A stretch of DNA of 64,000 nucleotides from JBMOKU01 sp049324315 (GTDB taxonomy: Bacteria > Bacillota > Clostridia > Peptostreptococcales > Thermotaleaceae): contig JBMOKU010000039.1 of NCBI GenBank assembly GCA_049324315.1, forward strand, positions 1 through 64,000. Reading direction: 5' to 3'. The notes under the pieces were generated by a model that was given only the letters and a program-made list of their open reading frames with translations, was not told the DNA's origin and did no database searches. Numbering within the stretch: position 1 is the first letter of the stretch; each line of letters opens with the position of its first letter. Below, piece by piece: positions 1-9,265 of this stretch. Both the position numbers and the translations under genes were made by a program.

Positions 1-87
1 ACTTACTATTAAATTGTACTTTTTTGTTATCAAAATTAATATTAGCAAAGAAGTAGTATTATGCTAGGAGAAATGGATTTTAAAAGG

Positions 88-191
88 CTACTTTTTCAGT
101 GGTCTCGACCAGTCCCCAAGTCTTGCCCTTTCTGCTCAAATAGCTTGAGTTTTTCAGCAGATTCGATTAGTCCCCAAGTCTTGTCTCCAGC
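88..191. repeat. GGGGAC-type intergenic repeat, copy 1
   Basis: The 3' flank of the MATE gene carries the phrase AGTCCCCAAGTCTTG twice (about 110-124 and 169-183), separated by a segment ending in TTTTTCAGCAGATTCG. The stretch 107-165 recurs with substitutions at 30735-30793. It belongs to a family of GGGGAC/GTCCCC-containing intergenic hairpin sequences seen at least six times in this window. No coding capacity is apparent. The rest of 1-87 is AT-rich and I see nothing in it. Confidence 0.6.
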
Positions 192-1571
192 CTACTCTTC
201 CAACCTTGGCGTAAGGTTTATATTCTCCGAATGTTTCTGATCTAACTGCTTCAACTCCATATAGAGCCATGTTCCGGTTAACAAGGATGAAAGAAAATCT
301 GCAGCAGGTCCTGCCATCAGAATTCCGTCAAGGCCAAAATATCTTGGCAAGATCAATATGGCAGGAATCAGAATCAATACTTGCCTTGATAAGCTCAAGA
401 ACATAGACTGCTTTGGTTTACCAACGGCTTGAAAATAGTTGGAGCTGACAATTTGAAATCCTATAATAGGTAAACAAAGGAGGAACATTTTCAATCCCTT
501 TGCACCAAATGCAATCAGTTCAGGATCTTTATCATTAAACAAACGAATCAATTGTTCAGGGAAGAGTCTGGTGCCGATAAATCCAATGGTCACAATGACA
601 GTAGCCGCCATAATAGCTAATTTCAATGCTTCTTTCACTCTATCAAACTTTTGTGCCCCGTAATTATATCCGATAATCGGCTGAGATCCTTGATTAATGC
701 CAAAGATAGGCATAAGGATCAGCAGCACGATACTGTTAATAATCCCCATTGCCGATATAGCCACATCGCCACCATAATACTGCAAGCTTTTATTTAAAAT
801 AATCGTAAGCACACTGGCAGCGATTTGCATAGCAAAGGGTGCAGATCCAATAGCAAAAATATTCAACACGATACTCATTTGCAGTTTCAGGTTTTGTACA
901 TGGATCTTTAGCATGCTCTTACCGCCAAAGAAGTAATGAAGTACCCACAATGCCGATACAGCCTGTGACAATATGGTGGCATAGGCCGCACCTTTAATAC
1001 CCATGCCCAGAAGAAAAATAAAAATAGGGTCTAATATTGTATTTAAGATGGCACCAATCATCATGGTAACCATGGCGATCTTGGGATTTCCTTCAGCACG
1101 AATAAAATTATTCATTCCAAAACCAATACCTTGAAAAACAGCACCAAAGAGAATGATTGTCAAATAGTCCTTTGCATAAGGCAGTACGGCTTCACTGGCA
1201 CCAAACCGCAGTAAAAGAGGATCAATAAATATCAGTCCTAAAACAGAAATACCTAAGGAAATGAGAATGAGCAGCACCATGGCATTTCCTGCAATTAATT
1301 CAGCTTCCTCTTTTTTCCGCTCTCCCAGTCTTATAGAGATTAAAGAGGTTGCGCCTATTCCAATCAACATACCAAAGGCCATCATCACGATCATTATTGG
1401 AAAACCAATGGTAATTCCGGCAATCCCCAGTGATCCGACACCTCTCCCGATGAATATTCTGTCCACCACATTATATAAAGCATTTACCATCATACCTACA
1501 ATGGCAGGAATAGAAAATTTCAACAATAACTCAGATACCTTGCTTTCTCCAAGCTGCTTCGAATGGTCCAT
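192..1571 (-). CDS. MATE-family multidrug/Na+ antiporter (MepA-like)
   Basis: This 459-residue integral membrane protein has the usual length and the twelve-helix pattern of MATE exporters. The N-terminal stretch with PAIVGMMVNALYNVVDRIFIG and the GIGATSLISIRLGE segment match the MepA subgroup, which exports cationic drugs using a Na+ or H+ gradient. The ATG at 1571 is preceded at good distance by AAGGAGGT, so the start is secure. It is transcribed alone, and a GGGGAC-type repeat lies directly after its stop. The substrate cannot be told from sequence. A second, only distantly similar MATE protein is encoded at 31336-32730. Confidence 0.9.
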   Translation of the reverse strand: MDHSKQLGESKVSELLLKFSIPAIVGMMVNALYNVVDRIFIGRGVGSLGIAGITIGFPIMIVMMAFGMLIGIGATSLISIRLGERKKEEAELIAGNAMVLLILISLGISVLGLIFIDPLLLRFGASEAVLPYAKDYLTIILFGAVFQGIGFGMNNFIRAEGNPKIAMVTMMIGAILNTILDPIFIFLLGMGIKGAAYATILSQAVSALWVLHYFFGGKSMLKIHVQNLKLQMSIVLNIFAIGSAPFAMQIAASVLTIILNKSLQYYGGDVAISAMGIINSIVLLILMPIFGINQGSQPIIGYNYGAQKFDRVKEALKLAIMAATVIVTIGFIGTRLFPEQLIRLFNDKDPELIAFGAKGLKMFLLCLPIIGFQIVSSNYFQAVGKPKQSMFLSLSRQVLILIPAILILPRYFGLDGILMAGPAADFLSSLLTGTWLYMELKQLDQKHSENINLTPRLEE

Positions 1572-1713
1572 ACGTTACCTCCTTATATCACTCATCTTAT
1601 CAATACTATATTTCACGAATCTTATCAGGAATATCATAACTAAGAGTTAAAAAAAGCTGCATTCAACTGCAGCTTTCTCTTTTTTAGACTGAGAAACCTT
1701 CGCTATCCCTCAA

Positions 1714-3090
1714 TTACGATATAAATTCTGCCGGATTTAGATGCACCTCTTGGCAAATTTCATGAACGATTCGTTTTTCTATGTCGCTGAATTCTCCATC
1801 TGCAAATCCGATGGCACAGCATAGTCGAACAACAAGTCGTGCTGCGTCGGGCTTCGCTCTCAATTTTCCAATTACTTTCAGCGCTTCTGCCTTACCCATC
1901 ACAGCATCGAACTGCAAACGTTGGGTATAATGTTGAAAACGGGAAAGCACCGTATTGATATCCATGCCTTTCATTTCTTCACTCGTTCGGAAGTAGTTGA
2001 TCAGTCGATCTCTCTCCGAAGGTTCAATTACACCATCTGCCATGGCAACTAATGCACTGCCCGCCACCAGAGCTTCCATCAAGTCCGCCCCCATATAGCG
2101 GTTGACGATATTTTTTGCATTGTTGGCCTGTGTTTGCAGCCACTGCGCTGTATTAGCGTTGTTAGCTGCATTCCATCTCTGACTGCAGTCAAGACACAAA
2201 AATTCGAGATTTTTGCTCCCAAGGAAGCCTCCCAAAAGACCAATGGGGCCTAATAGCAAACCTCCTACGATAGCTTTTCCGACGCCAAAGCCTTTCTTTC
2301 CTGCCGTCACCCTCGTAGAACGGCATCGAGGACACTGGAGATCTGACTGCTGACCGACATATGGGGCTTGTCCACCGTATCCTTGCTGGCTTCCATATGC
2401 AGGTTGTCCATACTGGGGCTGCTGATAGGGGGGAAGTGCATTATTAGGATAAGCTCTGTCTCCTCCTGTTGTATGCATAGCATTAGACATCGGTACTGTA
2501 GACTGTTCTTCCTCTGTCTCTATCCCGAAGTTTTTACATAAAGCTGCCAGTCCACCTTGGAATCCACTTCCTACAGCATTAAATTTCCATTCTCCTTGAT
2601 GGCGATACAACTCTGCAGCAACAATAGCTGTTTCCACGGAAAATTCTCTCCCAAGATCATAATGGAGAAGTACTTCCATTGTATTTGGATCTAGGATTCG
2701 AATGTAAGAATTGGACACTTGTCCGAAATTTTGTCTTTTCTTCTGGGCATCATTTATTGTGATCGTGAAAGCGATCCTCTCAATATTCGATGGTACCTGC
2801 GAAAGGTCCACCGTAATCTGTTCATCATCTCCATCGCCAATACCGGTTTTATTATCCCCACTATGGATTACAGACCCTTGTCCTCCCCGAGGGTTATTGT
2901 AGAATATAAAATCATCTTCACTGTTCACTGTACCGGAATTATTTAGCAGGAATGCAGAAGTATCTAAGTCAAAGTTGTACGGACTAGTACCCTGATTAAT
3001 ATCCCAACCAAGGCCAACGATGATTTTTTTTAAATTTGGATTCTTTTTCGTTAAATCCACTTTTTGTCCCTTGCTAAGTCTTACTGCCAT
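1714..3090 (-). CDS. TerD-domain stress protein fused to zinc ribbon and TerB-like domain
   Basis: The protein has 458 residues. Residues 1 to about 190 are a TerD domain, recognised by the start AVRLSKGQKVDLTK, the LGWD segment and the NNP and DGDDEQ calcium-binding-type loops. A Gln/Pro/Gly/Tyr-rich linker (about 205-250) follows, then a CxxC-CxxC zinc ribbon (CPRC near 253 and CLDC near 300) enclosing a Gly-rich hydrophobic stretch. Residues about 335-455 resemble the all-helical TerB/DjlA-N fold, with a repeated acidic DGxxxxxE motif (ADGVIEPSE and ADGEFSDIE). TerD and TerB are usually separate genes of the tellurite/stress ter cluster, where TerD binds Ca2+. Here no other ter genes adjoin. 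A role in envelope or chemical stress is inferred from the family. Confidence 0.85.
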   Translation of the reverse strand: MAVRLSKGQKVDLTKKNPNLKKIIVGLGWDINQGTSPYNFDLDTSAFLLNNSGTVNSEDDFIFYNNPRGGQGSVIHSGDNKTGIGDGDDEQITVDLSQVPSNIERIAFTITINDAQKKRQNFGQVSNSYIRILDPNTMEVLLHYDLGREFSVETAIVAAELYRHQGEWKFNAVGSGFQGGLAALCKNFGIETEEEQSTVPMSNAMHTTGGDRAYPNNALPPYQQPQYGQPAYGSQQGYGGQAPYVGQQSDLQCPRCRSTRVTAGKKGFGVGKAIVGGLLLGPIGLLGGFLGSKNLEFLCLDCSQRWNAANNANTAQWLQTQANNAKNIVNRYMGADLMEALVAGSALVAMADGVIEPSERDRLINYFRTSEEMKGMDINTVLSRFQHYTQRLQFDAVMGKAEALKVIGKLRAKPDAARLVVRLCCAIGFADGEFSDIEKRIVHEICQEVHLNPAEFIS

Positions 3091-3208
3091 TTCATGACCC
3101 TACCTTTCTCATATACTTTTCGTAAGTATCGTATTATACGTCAGTATTGTATACCAGTATCATGGAGTTTAAACCATACCTAATCCCATTTACACAATTT
3201 TATCAAAA

Positions 3209-5680
3209 CTATTCTGCGCTTTCTTTACTATTCAGTACTGCCTCAAATTCATCAGGCGGCATTGGTTTTCCAAACAAGAATCCCTGCATTTCTTCACATT
3301 CATACTTCCTTAAGAAATCCAATTGTTCTTCCGTCTCTACGCCCTCTGCCACAACACCAAGCTTAAGGCTTTGGCCCAAAACAATCACGGTGGAGGCTAT
3401 GGCCGCATTGTCTGCATCCTTATGAATTTCCTGAACAAAGGATCTATCAATCTTTAGCTTGGTAATAGGGAATCGTTTTAAGTAATTCAAAGATGAATAC
3501 CCTGTTCCAAAATCATCAATGGAAAAGTGTACCCCCATTTTTCTTAATTCTTCCAGCATCTTATATGTATATTCGGCATTGTGCATGGCAATGCTTTCAG
3601 TGATTTCCAACTCCAGCCATTGAGCCTCAAGGCCAGTTTCATCTAATATCTGCGACACCGTCTCTACAAGATTTTGCAGCTGGAATTGACGGGCAGACAG
3701 ATTGACAGCTACGCGGATAGGAGGATATCCTGCATCCTGCCATGTTTTATTTTGTTTGCATGCCGTTCGTAAGACCCATTCTCCAATGGGTACGATCAGT
3801 CCTGTCTCCTCTGCAATCGGTATGAATTTCCCAGGTAAAATGATCCCTAGTTCAGGATGTATCCAACGAATAAGCGCTTCCATACCAATGATTTCCCTGT
3901 TACGGCTGTTGACTCGCGGCTGGTAGTAGACAGTAAATTCTTCTCTTTCAATCGCTCTCCGTAAGCTGTTTTCCATTTCCAGACGTTCAAGGGCTTTTTC
4001 GTTCATGGAGGAAGTATATAACTGAAAATTATTTCTTCCTTTTTCCTTCGCCAAATACATGGCCACGTCGGCATTTTTCAGCAAGGTTACAGGATCATCT
4101 CCATCATTCGGATATAAAGCGATACCGATACTGGTTGAAATGTAAAATTCATGCTTATCAATTCGTATAGGCTGCTTGATGGCATCCATAATCTTATTGG
4201 CTATCTTGCCTACGTCTTCCACCTGGGCAATACCGGGCAGCAGCACGGTAAACTCGTCGCCTCCCAATCTGGCAACCGTATCATCAGTGCGAACGCAATT
4301 CTTAATTCGCATGGCAATCATTTTCAGCAGTTCATCGCCCACCGCATGTCCCAAGGTATCATTGATGATCTTAAATCTGTCCAGATCAAGGAACAGCACG
4401 GCCAGCATTTCCCCACTCCTCTGCATGTGGGCAATCTCTAAATCCAGTCTTTCTTTTAAAAGCATACGATTTGGCAGACCTGTTAATGCATCATGGAATG
4501 CCTGATGTCTAATGGCATCTTCGAACATTTGCCGTTCCGTACAATCTCTTGAAACCATTACGATACGTGTTTCATTGTCTGCAGTTTTATAAATCTTGCC
4601 GGTGCTCTCAAACCAAAATATGTTGCCATCCTTATCTACCATTCTGTAGGAAACTTCACCCAGGGATTTTTCTTCAACGGCCTTTTTTAAGCTTGAGACT
4701 AAGGTTAACCGATCTGTCTTATAAACAAAGCTGGATACTTTTTTTCCCACCAAGTCCTCTGAATCATAACCCAGGATATCTCTATAGTTTGGACTGACAT
4801 AAAGATATTCCCCGTCCAGATTAATTTCACATATTAAGTCATAGGTGTTCTCTATCAATGCTTTATATCTTTCCCTACTTTCTCGCAGTACGGCTTCCGC
4901 TTTTTTCCGTTCAGATATATCCCGTAAAATGATGGTATACATCCATTGGTCATCTCCCCTGAATTTACTCAATGTCAATTCTAAAGGAAACAAGGTACCA
5001 TCATTTCTGATTCCTGACACTTCTTTTTGAATACCGATAGCCTTTCGTTCCTGCAAAGGTTCATCATCATTTAAAAATTGGTCGTAATAATTGATATCGA
5101 AATGTTTTAACAATACATCGGCTTTTTGGTCTATGATATCCTGCTCATCATATCCAAAAATCAGCTGCGCTGCTGGGTTGTAGCTTTGAATCAATCCTTG
5201 ACCATCCAGTGTAATAATTCCATCAATGGCACAATCAATCACTGATTTGGCGAAGGCTTCACTTCTATTTAAGGATACTTCCGTATATTTTGCTTTTACC
5301 AATCTTCGAACACGTCTTCGAAGAACTGCCCAATTTATGGGCTTTGTAATATAATCCGTAGCACCAGCCTCAAAGGCTTGATCAACAAATTGATCATCGG
5401 TAAGACTTGTGATCATGATAATTGGCGTACTGCTGCCTTTAGGTAAGGTTTGAAGCTTGCTGCATGCCGCTAAGCCATCCATAATAGGCATGACAAAGTC
5501 AATTAAAATAATATCCGGTTTATGCGTCAAAAACAATTCAATAGCTTCTTCTCCATTTTCGCCTTCTAATACTTCATAGCCTTCCAATTCCATGGCTTGC
5601 CGTATTGTCATCCTCATATATTTTGAATCATCTACCACAAGCAATAGTGGTTTTTTCGTCTTTTGATGCAAATCACCCAT
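3209..5680 (-). CDS. Response regulator with PAS-PAS-GGDEF-EAL (c-di-GMP turnover)
   Basis: A receiver domain (about residues 10-125, phosphoacceptor Asp in LIDFVMP, conserved Lys in TKPI) is followed by two PAS domains (about 145-260 and 268-390), a GGDEF domain and an EAL domain. The GGDEF signature RLGGDEF is intact and preceded by an RxxD inhibitory site (RTDD). The EAL domain keeps EAL, the ITES motif, DDFGTGYSSL and KIDRSFV, so both cyclase and phosphodiesterase activities look possible. It is predicted to be cytosolic, since no membrane segment is visible. I prefer the ATG at 5680, which has GAGAGGG eight bases upstream, over a GTG at 5689. No partner histidine kinase lies nearby. Confidence 0.9.
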   Translation of the reverse strand: MGDLHQKTKKPLLLVVDDSKYMRMTIRQAMELEGYEVLEGENGEEAIELFLTHKPDIILIDFVMPIMDGLAACSKLQTLPKGSSTPIIMITSLTDDQFVDQAFEAGATDYITKPINWAVLRRRVRRLVKAKYTEVSLNRSEAFAKSVIDCAIDGIITLDGQGLIQSYNPAAQLIFGYDEQDIIDQKADVLLKHFDINYYDQFLNDDEPLQERKAIGIQKEVSGIRNDGTLFPLELTLSKFRGDDQWMYTIILRDISERKKAEAVLRESRERYKALIENTYDLICEINLDGEYLYVSPNYRDILGYDSEDLVGKKVSSFVYKTDRLTLVSSLKKAVEEKSLGEVSYRMVDKDGNIFWFESTGKIYKTADNETRIVMVSRDCTERQMFEDAIRHQAFHDALTGLPNRMLLKERLDLEIAHMQRSGEMLAVLFLDLDRFKIINDTLGHAVGDELLKMIAMRIKNCVRTDDTVARLGGDEFTVLLPGIAQVEDVGKIANKIMDAIKQPIRIDKHEFYISTSIGIALYPNDGDDPVTLLKNADVAMYLAKEKGRNNFQLYTSSMNEKALERLEMENSLRRAIEREEFTVYYQPRVNSRNREIIGMEALIRWIHPELGIILPGKFIPIAEETGLIVPIGEWVLRTACKQNKTWQDAGYPPIRVAVNLSARQFQLQNLVETVSQILDETGLEAQWLELEITESIAMHNAEYTYKMLEELRKMGVHFSIDDFGTGYSSLNYLKRFPITKLKIDRSFVQEIHKDADNAAIASTVIVLGQSLKLGVVAEGVETEEQLDFLRKYECEEMQGFLFGKPMPPDEFEAVLNSKESAE

Positions 5681-5874
5681 ACGTCTCACCCTCTCTCATT
5701 AGCAGCATTATTTCGCATTTTTTTCTATATATAGCAAATTCAAGCAATAATAGGCTCTATCTATCATCTAGCCGAAATAGGTTTTGTTTTTTAGCTTTTC
5801 CTAAATCTTATATTCGATTTTTTATGATAATTTCCTTCAACTTTTGATATATGAAAAAAATATAATAATTCCCA

Positions 5875-5903
5875 TTGACAGGTATAGTATTTTTGTATAC
5901 AAT
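5875..5903 (+). promoter_or_regulatory. Sigma-A promoter of citrate synthase
   Basis: TTGACA at 5875-5880 and TACAAT at 5898-5903 are separated by exactly 17 bases. This is a near-consensus vegetative promoter about 80 bases upstream of the citrate synthase start. A strong AAGGAGGAAG ribosome site follows at about 5967. The remaining bases of the divergent 5690-5981 gap are AT-rich without further recognisable signals. Confidence 0.8.
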
Positions 5904-5981
5904 TATTCTATAATTCAATCATGCTATTAGGCATATATATCCCATATCAACTGGATACTTTGTAAATAAGGAGGAAGTGTA

Positions 5982-7379
5982 ATGCAAGCTGCCAAGCTCA
6001 AAACGTTCGGAAAAGATGATGTTTTATTCCAAAATCTAAGTGCATTAGCTTTGGAAAACAACAAAATAGACCCATCATTGTACACAAAATACAATGTGAA
6101 GAGAGGCTTACGAAACAGTAACGGTACAGGTGTCCTCGTGGGATTGACAGAAATTAGCTATGTATATTCCTATATTTTAGAAGGAAACAAAAAAACACCG
6201 GTTGAAGGTCGACTTTACTACCGTGGATATGATGTATTCGATTTGGTTCGAGATTTTCAAGAAGATAAACGGTTTGGTTTTGAAGAAACATGTTATCTGC
6301 TATTATTCGGAGAACTGCCAGACAAAGAAACCTTAGCAGCCTTTAAAGATTTGCTGGGAAAAAATCGCGAACTGCCTAACGGTTTCACAGAAGATATGAT
6401 TCTAAAAGCTCCTAGCAATAATATTATGAATAAGCTGGCAAGAAGTGTTCTAGCCGCTTATTGCTATGATGATACCGCCGACGATTTAGATGTTTCAAAT
6501 AATCTCAGACAAGCGATTGAGCTTATCGCACGATTTCCCACAATGGTTGCCCATGGTTATGCCGCAAAGAAACGCTATTTTGACAATGAAAGCTTACATA
6601 TTCACAGTCCCCGTGCTGACTTAAGTACTGCCGAGAATCTATTATATATGGTGCGGCCTCACTGTGACTATACTGCACTAGAAGCTGAAATACTGGATTT
6701 GGCTTTGGTTCTACATGCGGAGCATGGTGGTGGAAATAACTCTTCTTTCGCGACCCATGTGGTCTCTTCCACCGGTACCGACATTTACTCCGCCATTGCG
6801 GCAGCCGTTGGTGCCCTTAAGGGCTGGAAGCATGGGGGCGCAAACATCAAAGTCATAGAGATGATGTCCGATATTCAGAAAAACCTGCGAGACTGGGAAA
6901 ACGAAGAAGAGGTAGCTTCCTATTTAACAAAAATATTGAATAAGGAAGCATTTGACAAGACAGGTCTGATTTATGGAATCGGACATGCGGTTTATACGTA
7001 TTCCGACCCCAGAACCATATTGCTTAAACAAAAGGCCGCCGAACTAGCTAAGGAAAAAGGCTTAGAAAAGGAATACAAACTGTATGAATTGATTGAAAAG
7101 CTTGCGCCTGCAGTCTTTGCTCAAAACAAAGAGTCCGATAAAATCATCTGCGCCAATGTGGACTTTTATTCAGGTTTTGTTTATAAAGCGTTAAATATAC
7201 CACCGGATTTATATACACCTATCTTTGCTGTGGCTCGAATCGTTGGCTGGTGTGCCCACAGGCTGGAAGAACTGGTGAGTGGTGGTAAAGTTATCAGACC
7301 TGCTTACAAAGATGTGTCGGAAAGAAGACCCTATGTCCCAATAAAAGACAGAAACGAAATTGACTGCGTCAATTTCTAG
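5982..7379 (+). CDS. Citrate synthase (Si-type family)
   Basis: This 465-residue enzyme condenses acetyl-CoA and oxaloacetate to citrate. Family motifs are present in order: LYYRGYD near residue 85, the active-site region HAEHGGGNNSSF, the WKHGGAN loop, GIGHAVY with the second catalytic His, and NVDFYSGF with the catalytic Asp. It is slightly longer than the typical 370-430-residue enzymes, as in the clostridial group annotated citrate/2-methylcitrate synthase. Aconitase and isocitrate dehydrogenase genes are not adjacent, so the gene seems to stand alone behind its own strong promoter. Methylcitrate synthase activity cannot be excluded from sequence. Confidence 0.9.
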   Translation: MQAAKLKTFGKDDVLFQNLSALALENNKIDPSLYTKYNVKRGLRNSNGTGVLVGLTEISYVYSYILEGNKKTPVEGRLYYRGYDVFDLVRDFQEDKRFGFEETCYLLLFGELPDKETLAAFKDLLGKNRELPNGFTEDMILKAPSNNIMNKLARSVLAAYCYDDTADDLDVSNNLRQAIELIARFPTMVAHGYAAKKRYFDNESLHIHSPRADLSTAENLLYMVRPHCDYTALEAEILDLALVLHAEHGGGNNSSFATHVVSSTGTDIYSAIAAAVGALKGWKHGGANIKVIEMMSDIQKNLRDWENEEEVASYLTKILNKEAFDKTGLIYGIGHAVYTYSDPRTILLKQKAAELAKEKGLEKEYKLYELIEKLAPAVFAQNKESDKIICANVDFYSGFVYKALNIPPDLYTPIFAVARIVGWCAHRLEELVSGGKVIRPAYKDVSERRPYVPIKDRNEIDCVNF

Positions 7380-7408
7380 TTATCAGTTCAGTGTGTTACC
7401 AATTATTG

Positions 7409-7506
7409 ATTTACGCCTTTAAAACGATATTTTGTTTTGCGGGACGGCACAGAGACCGTCCCCTACGAAAGAAAATCCATTCTGTTCTGGAAGCGTATGT
7501 ATATAA
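7409..7506. mobile_element. MITE-like element, copy A
   Basis: About 98 bases here are repeated at 33461-33558 with roughly 85-90% identity by eye. Both copies contain the palindrome GGGACGG-N8-CCGTCCC followed by CCTAC. Both have short imperfect terminal inverted repeats (TACGCTT type at the left, AAGCGTA at the right). There is no open frame inside, so the element would be non-autonomous. It lies between citrate synthase and the convergent M15 peptidase. Confidence 0.55.
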
Positions 7507-7558
7507 CAGTTGACAGTTTATTATTTACCTTTTGCTTTCTTTAATGTGTATATTTAAA

Positions 7559-7590
7559 AAACAGATGCTGCTTCTAAACAGCATCTGTTT
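7559..7590. terminator. Bidirectional intrinsic terminator
   Basis: AAACAGATGCTG (7559-7570) pairs perfectly with CAGCATCTGTTT (7579-7590) across an 8-base loop, and there are T-runs on both strands. It sits between citrate synthase and the convergent M15 peptidase, 7 bases from the latter's stop. Confidence 0.9.
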
Positions 7591-7597
7591 TTCCCTC

Positions 7598-8437
7598 TTA
7601 CTCCCTCAAGATACTTCCCTTTTGAAAGTGTTGATAATCCTTCATGGTCTTCCAGTCTCCGCCCCATGTCCAACCTCTTTTGGTGAAGGCTTCATAACAA
7701 GGATCTCCTTTTATAATCATCCCTTTGCGAATCTTTCCTCGATCTGTATATTCCTTTCCTTTTTCCGGGGACACTTCATTCTGGCGGACATAAGGATTTT
7801 GGATCGGATTGATATCGATTGCAACACCATAGCTGTGCTTTGACAAGGTCCCCTTCCGATTCGCTACATCACGATAGCAAAAAGCAGAGGTATTATTATC
7901 TGCCATGGATAAATCATCATCAGCTCCGTATTCGTCGATCAATCGTATCTTTTCTATGGGGAATCTGGCTTCATATAACGCTTGGAATATTTCACATATT
8001 TCTTCTGCCACTTTTTGATGAACAATCAGTTCTCCCCTGTGCGGCAAATCATCAAATCCCCAATATGTAACCTTCACATAGGACAATTCTTCTAAAGTCA
8101 CGGGACTTCCGTCCTTCCATGATATCCCCTTGATTCGCCAAATCACACCTTCCGGTAAGGGTTCATATGTAAAGGATTCTATCTCTTCATCTACCTTCAT
8201 CCCTGTGGAAGGTTCTTCTTCTACAGTTTCTGAATGGTAATCATTTGTCTCGGTTTCCTCTGTAATTACAGTTTCTTTTTGGATTTCCGTCATTTCTTTT
8301 TGCTCTCCAGCATCCTCGTTCGCGATGCCCTCGTGCTCTTGATTTTCATAAAACATGAAAATAGATACAGTCACAGCAGCAACAGCCATGATACATATCA
8401 GCAGCAAAACCTTCCCATACTTCATCAAGCTTATCAC
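7598..8437 (-). CDS. Membrane-anchored M15-family D-Ala-D-Ala carboxypeptidase/endopeptidase
   Basis: The 279-residue protein begins with a signal anchor (about residues 8-30) followed by an acidic Glu/Thr-rich linker to about residue 85. The catalytic part resembles the VanY/L5-endopeptidase-like M15 peptidases: SKHSYGVAIDIN supplies the His and Asp zinc ligands, and WTWGGDWK...QHF supplies the C-terminal His ligand. Enzymes of this family trim peptidoglycan stem peptides outside the membrane. The gene lies 15 bases after an orphan response regulator on the same strand, so the two are probably co-transcribed. That suggests regulator-controlled wall modification, which is inference. Confidence 0.85.
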   Translation of the reverse strand: MISLMKYGKVLLLICIMAVAAVTVSIFMFYENQEHEGIANEDAGEQKEMTEIQKETVITEETETNDYHSETVEEEPSTGMKVDEEIESFTYEPLPEGVIWRIKGISWKDGSPVTLEELSYVKVTYWGFDDLPHRGELIVHQKVAEEICEIFQALYEARFPIEKIRLIDEYGADDDLSMADNNTSAFCYRDVANRKGTLSKHSYGVAIDINPIQNPYVRQNEVSPEKGKEYTDRGKIRKGMIIKGDPCYEAFTKRGWTWGGDWKTMKDYQHFQKGSILRE

Positions 8438-8451
8438 AGACTCCTTTTGTT

Positions 8452-9132
8452 TTAGCTATCTATCTTATATCCGTATCCCCATACCGTGGTCACTTCCACC
8501 TGAGAATTTACATCTGCAAGCTTTTTCCTTATTCTTTTAACCAAATCATCGATGATTCTACTGTCTCCAGTGTATTCATATCCCCAAATTCTTTCCAACA
8601 GTTGATCTCTGGTAAAGGGCATATTCTTATTCTTTATTAAAAACTCCAGCAGTTCATATTCCTTTGTCGTCAATTTTAATTCTTGGCCGTCCTTCTCCAC
8701 GCACCTCCGTTCGCAAAAGACACGTATATCCTTCACCAAGAATTCTTCTGATTTGACGGACTCGCTTTTTTCTAATCGTTTGAATATATTTTTAATTCTT
8801 ACCATAAGTTCTCTGGGACTAAAAGGCTTGGCCAGATAATCATCTGCTCCCAGCTCCAATCCCAATATTCTGTCAAACTCCTCATCTCTGGCTGAGACAA
8901 ACACAATAGGTATTTCACTTTTTTTCCGTATTTCTTTACACATATCCAGTCCATCGATCCCCGGCATCATGATGTCCAATACGATCAAATCCGGTTTAAG
9001 TCTGCCAATTTCTTGTACAAGATTGCTTCCATTTTCAAACAAGGTGACCTTATAGCCTTCCTTCAAAAGATATTTACTGATCAAATCTCGAATATTGTAT
9101 TCATCATCAACAACAAAAATGTGCTTCACCAT
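8452..9132 (-). CDS. Orphan OmpR/PhoB-type response regulator
   Basis: A receiver domain (phosphoacceptor Asp53 in VLDIMMPG, Lys in AKPFSPRE) is joined to a C-terminal winged-helix DNA-binding domain ending VTTVWGYGYKI, total 226 residues. I place the start at the ATG at 9132 because GGGGGTG precedes it at 3-4 bases, whereas the upstream in-frame ATG at 9147 has only AT-rich sequence before it. No histidine kinase gene is adjacent. The downstream M15 peptidase gene is the likely co-transcribed partner. Confidence 0.9.
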   Translation of the reverse strand: MVKHIFVVDDEYNIRDLISKYLLKEGYKVTLFENGSNLVQEIGRLKPDLIVLDIMMPGIDGLDMCKEIRKKSEIPIVFVSARDEEFDRILGLELGADDYLAKPFSPRELMVRIKNIFKRLEKSESVKSEEFLVKDIRVFCERRCVEKDGQELKLTTKEYELLEFLIKNKNMPFTRDQLLERIWGYEYTGDSRIIDDLVKRIRKKLADVNSQVEVTTVWGYGYKIDS

Positions 9133-9225
9133 GTCACCCCCAGACATTTATAATTTATTATACCATGTTATGAGCAAGCAGTGCGAGACAGGTATCGGAC
9201 AATATTATTCCAAAAACAGAGAAAA

Positions 9226-9248
9226 GAAGGATAGATAAGCTATCCTTC
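9226..9248 (-). terminator. Intrinsic terminator of the secreted coiled-coil gene
   Basis: GAAGGATAG (9226-9234) and CTATCCTTC (9240-9248) form a 9-bp stem with a 5-base loop. Read on the minus strand it is followed by a pyrimidine-rich CTTTTCTCTG stretch. Confidence 0.75.
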
Positions 9249-9265
9249 ATAGAGTACACCGTCAT

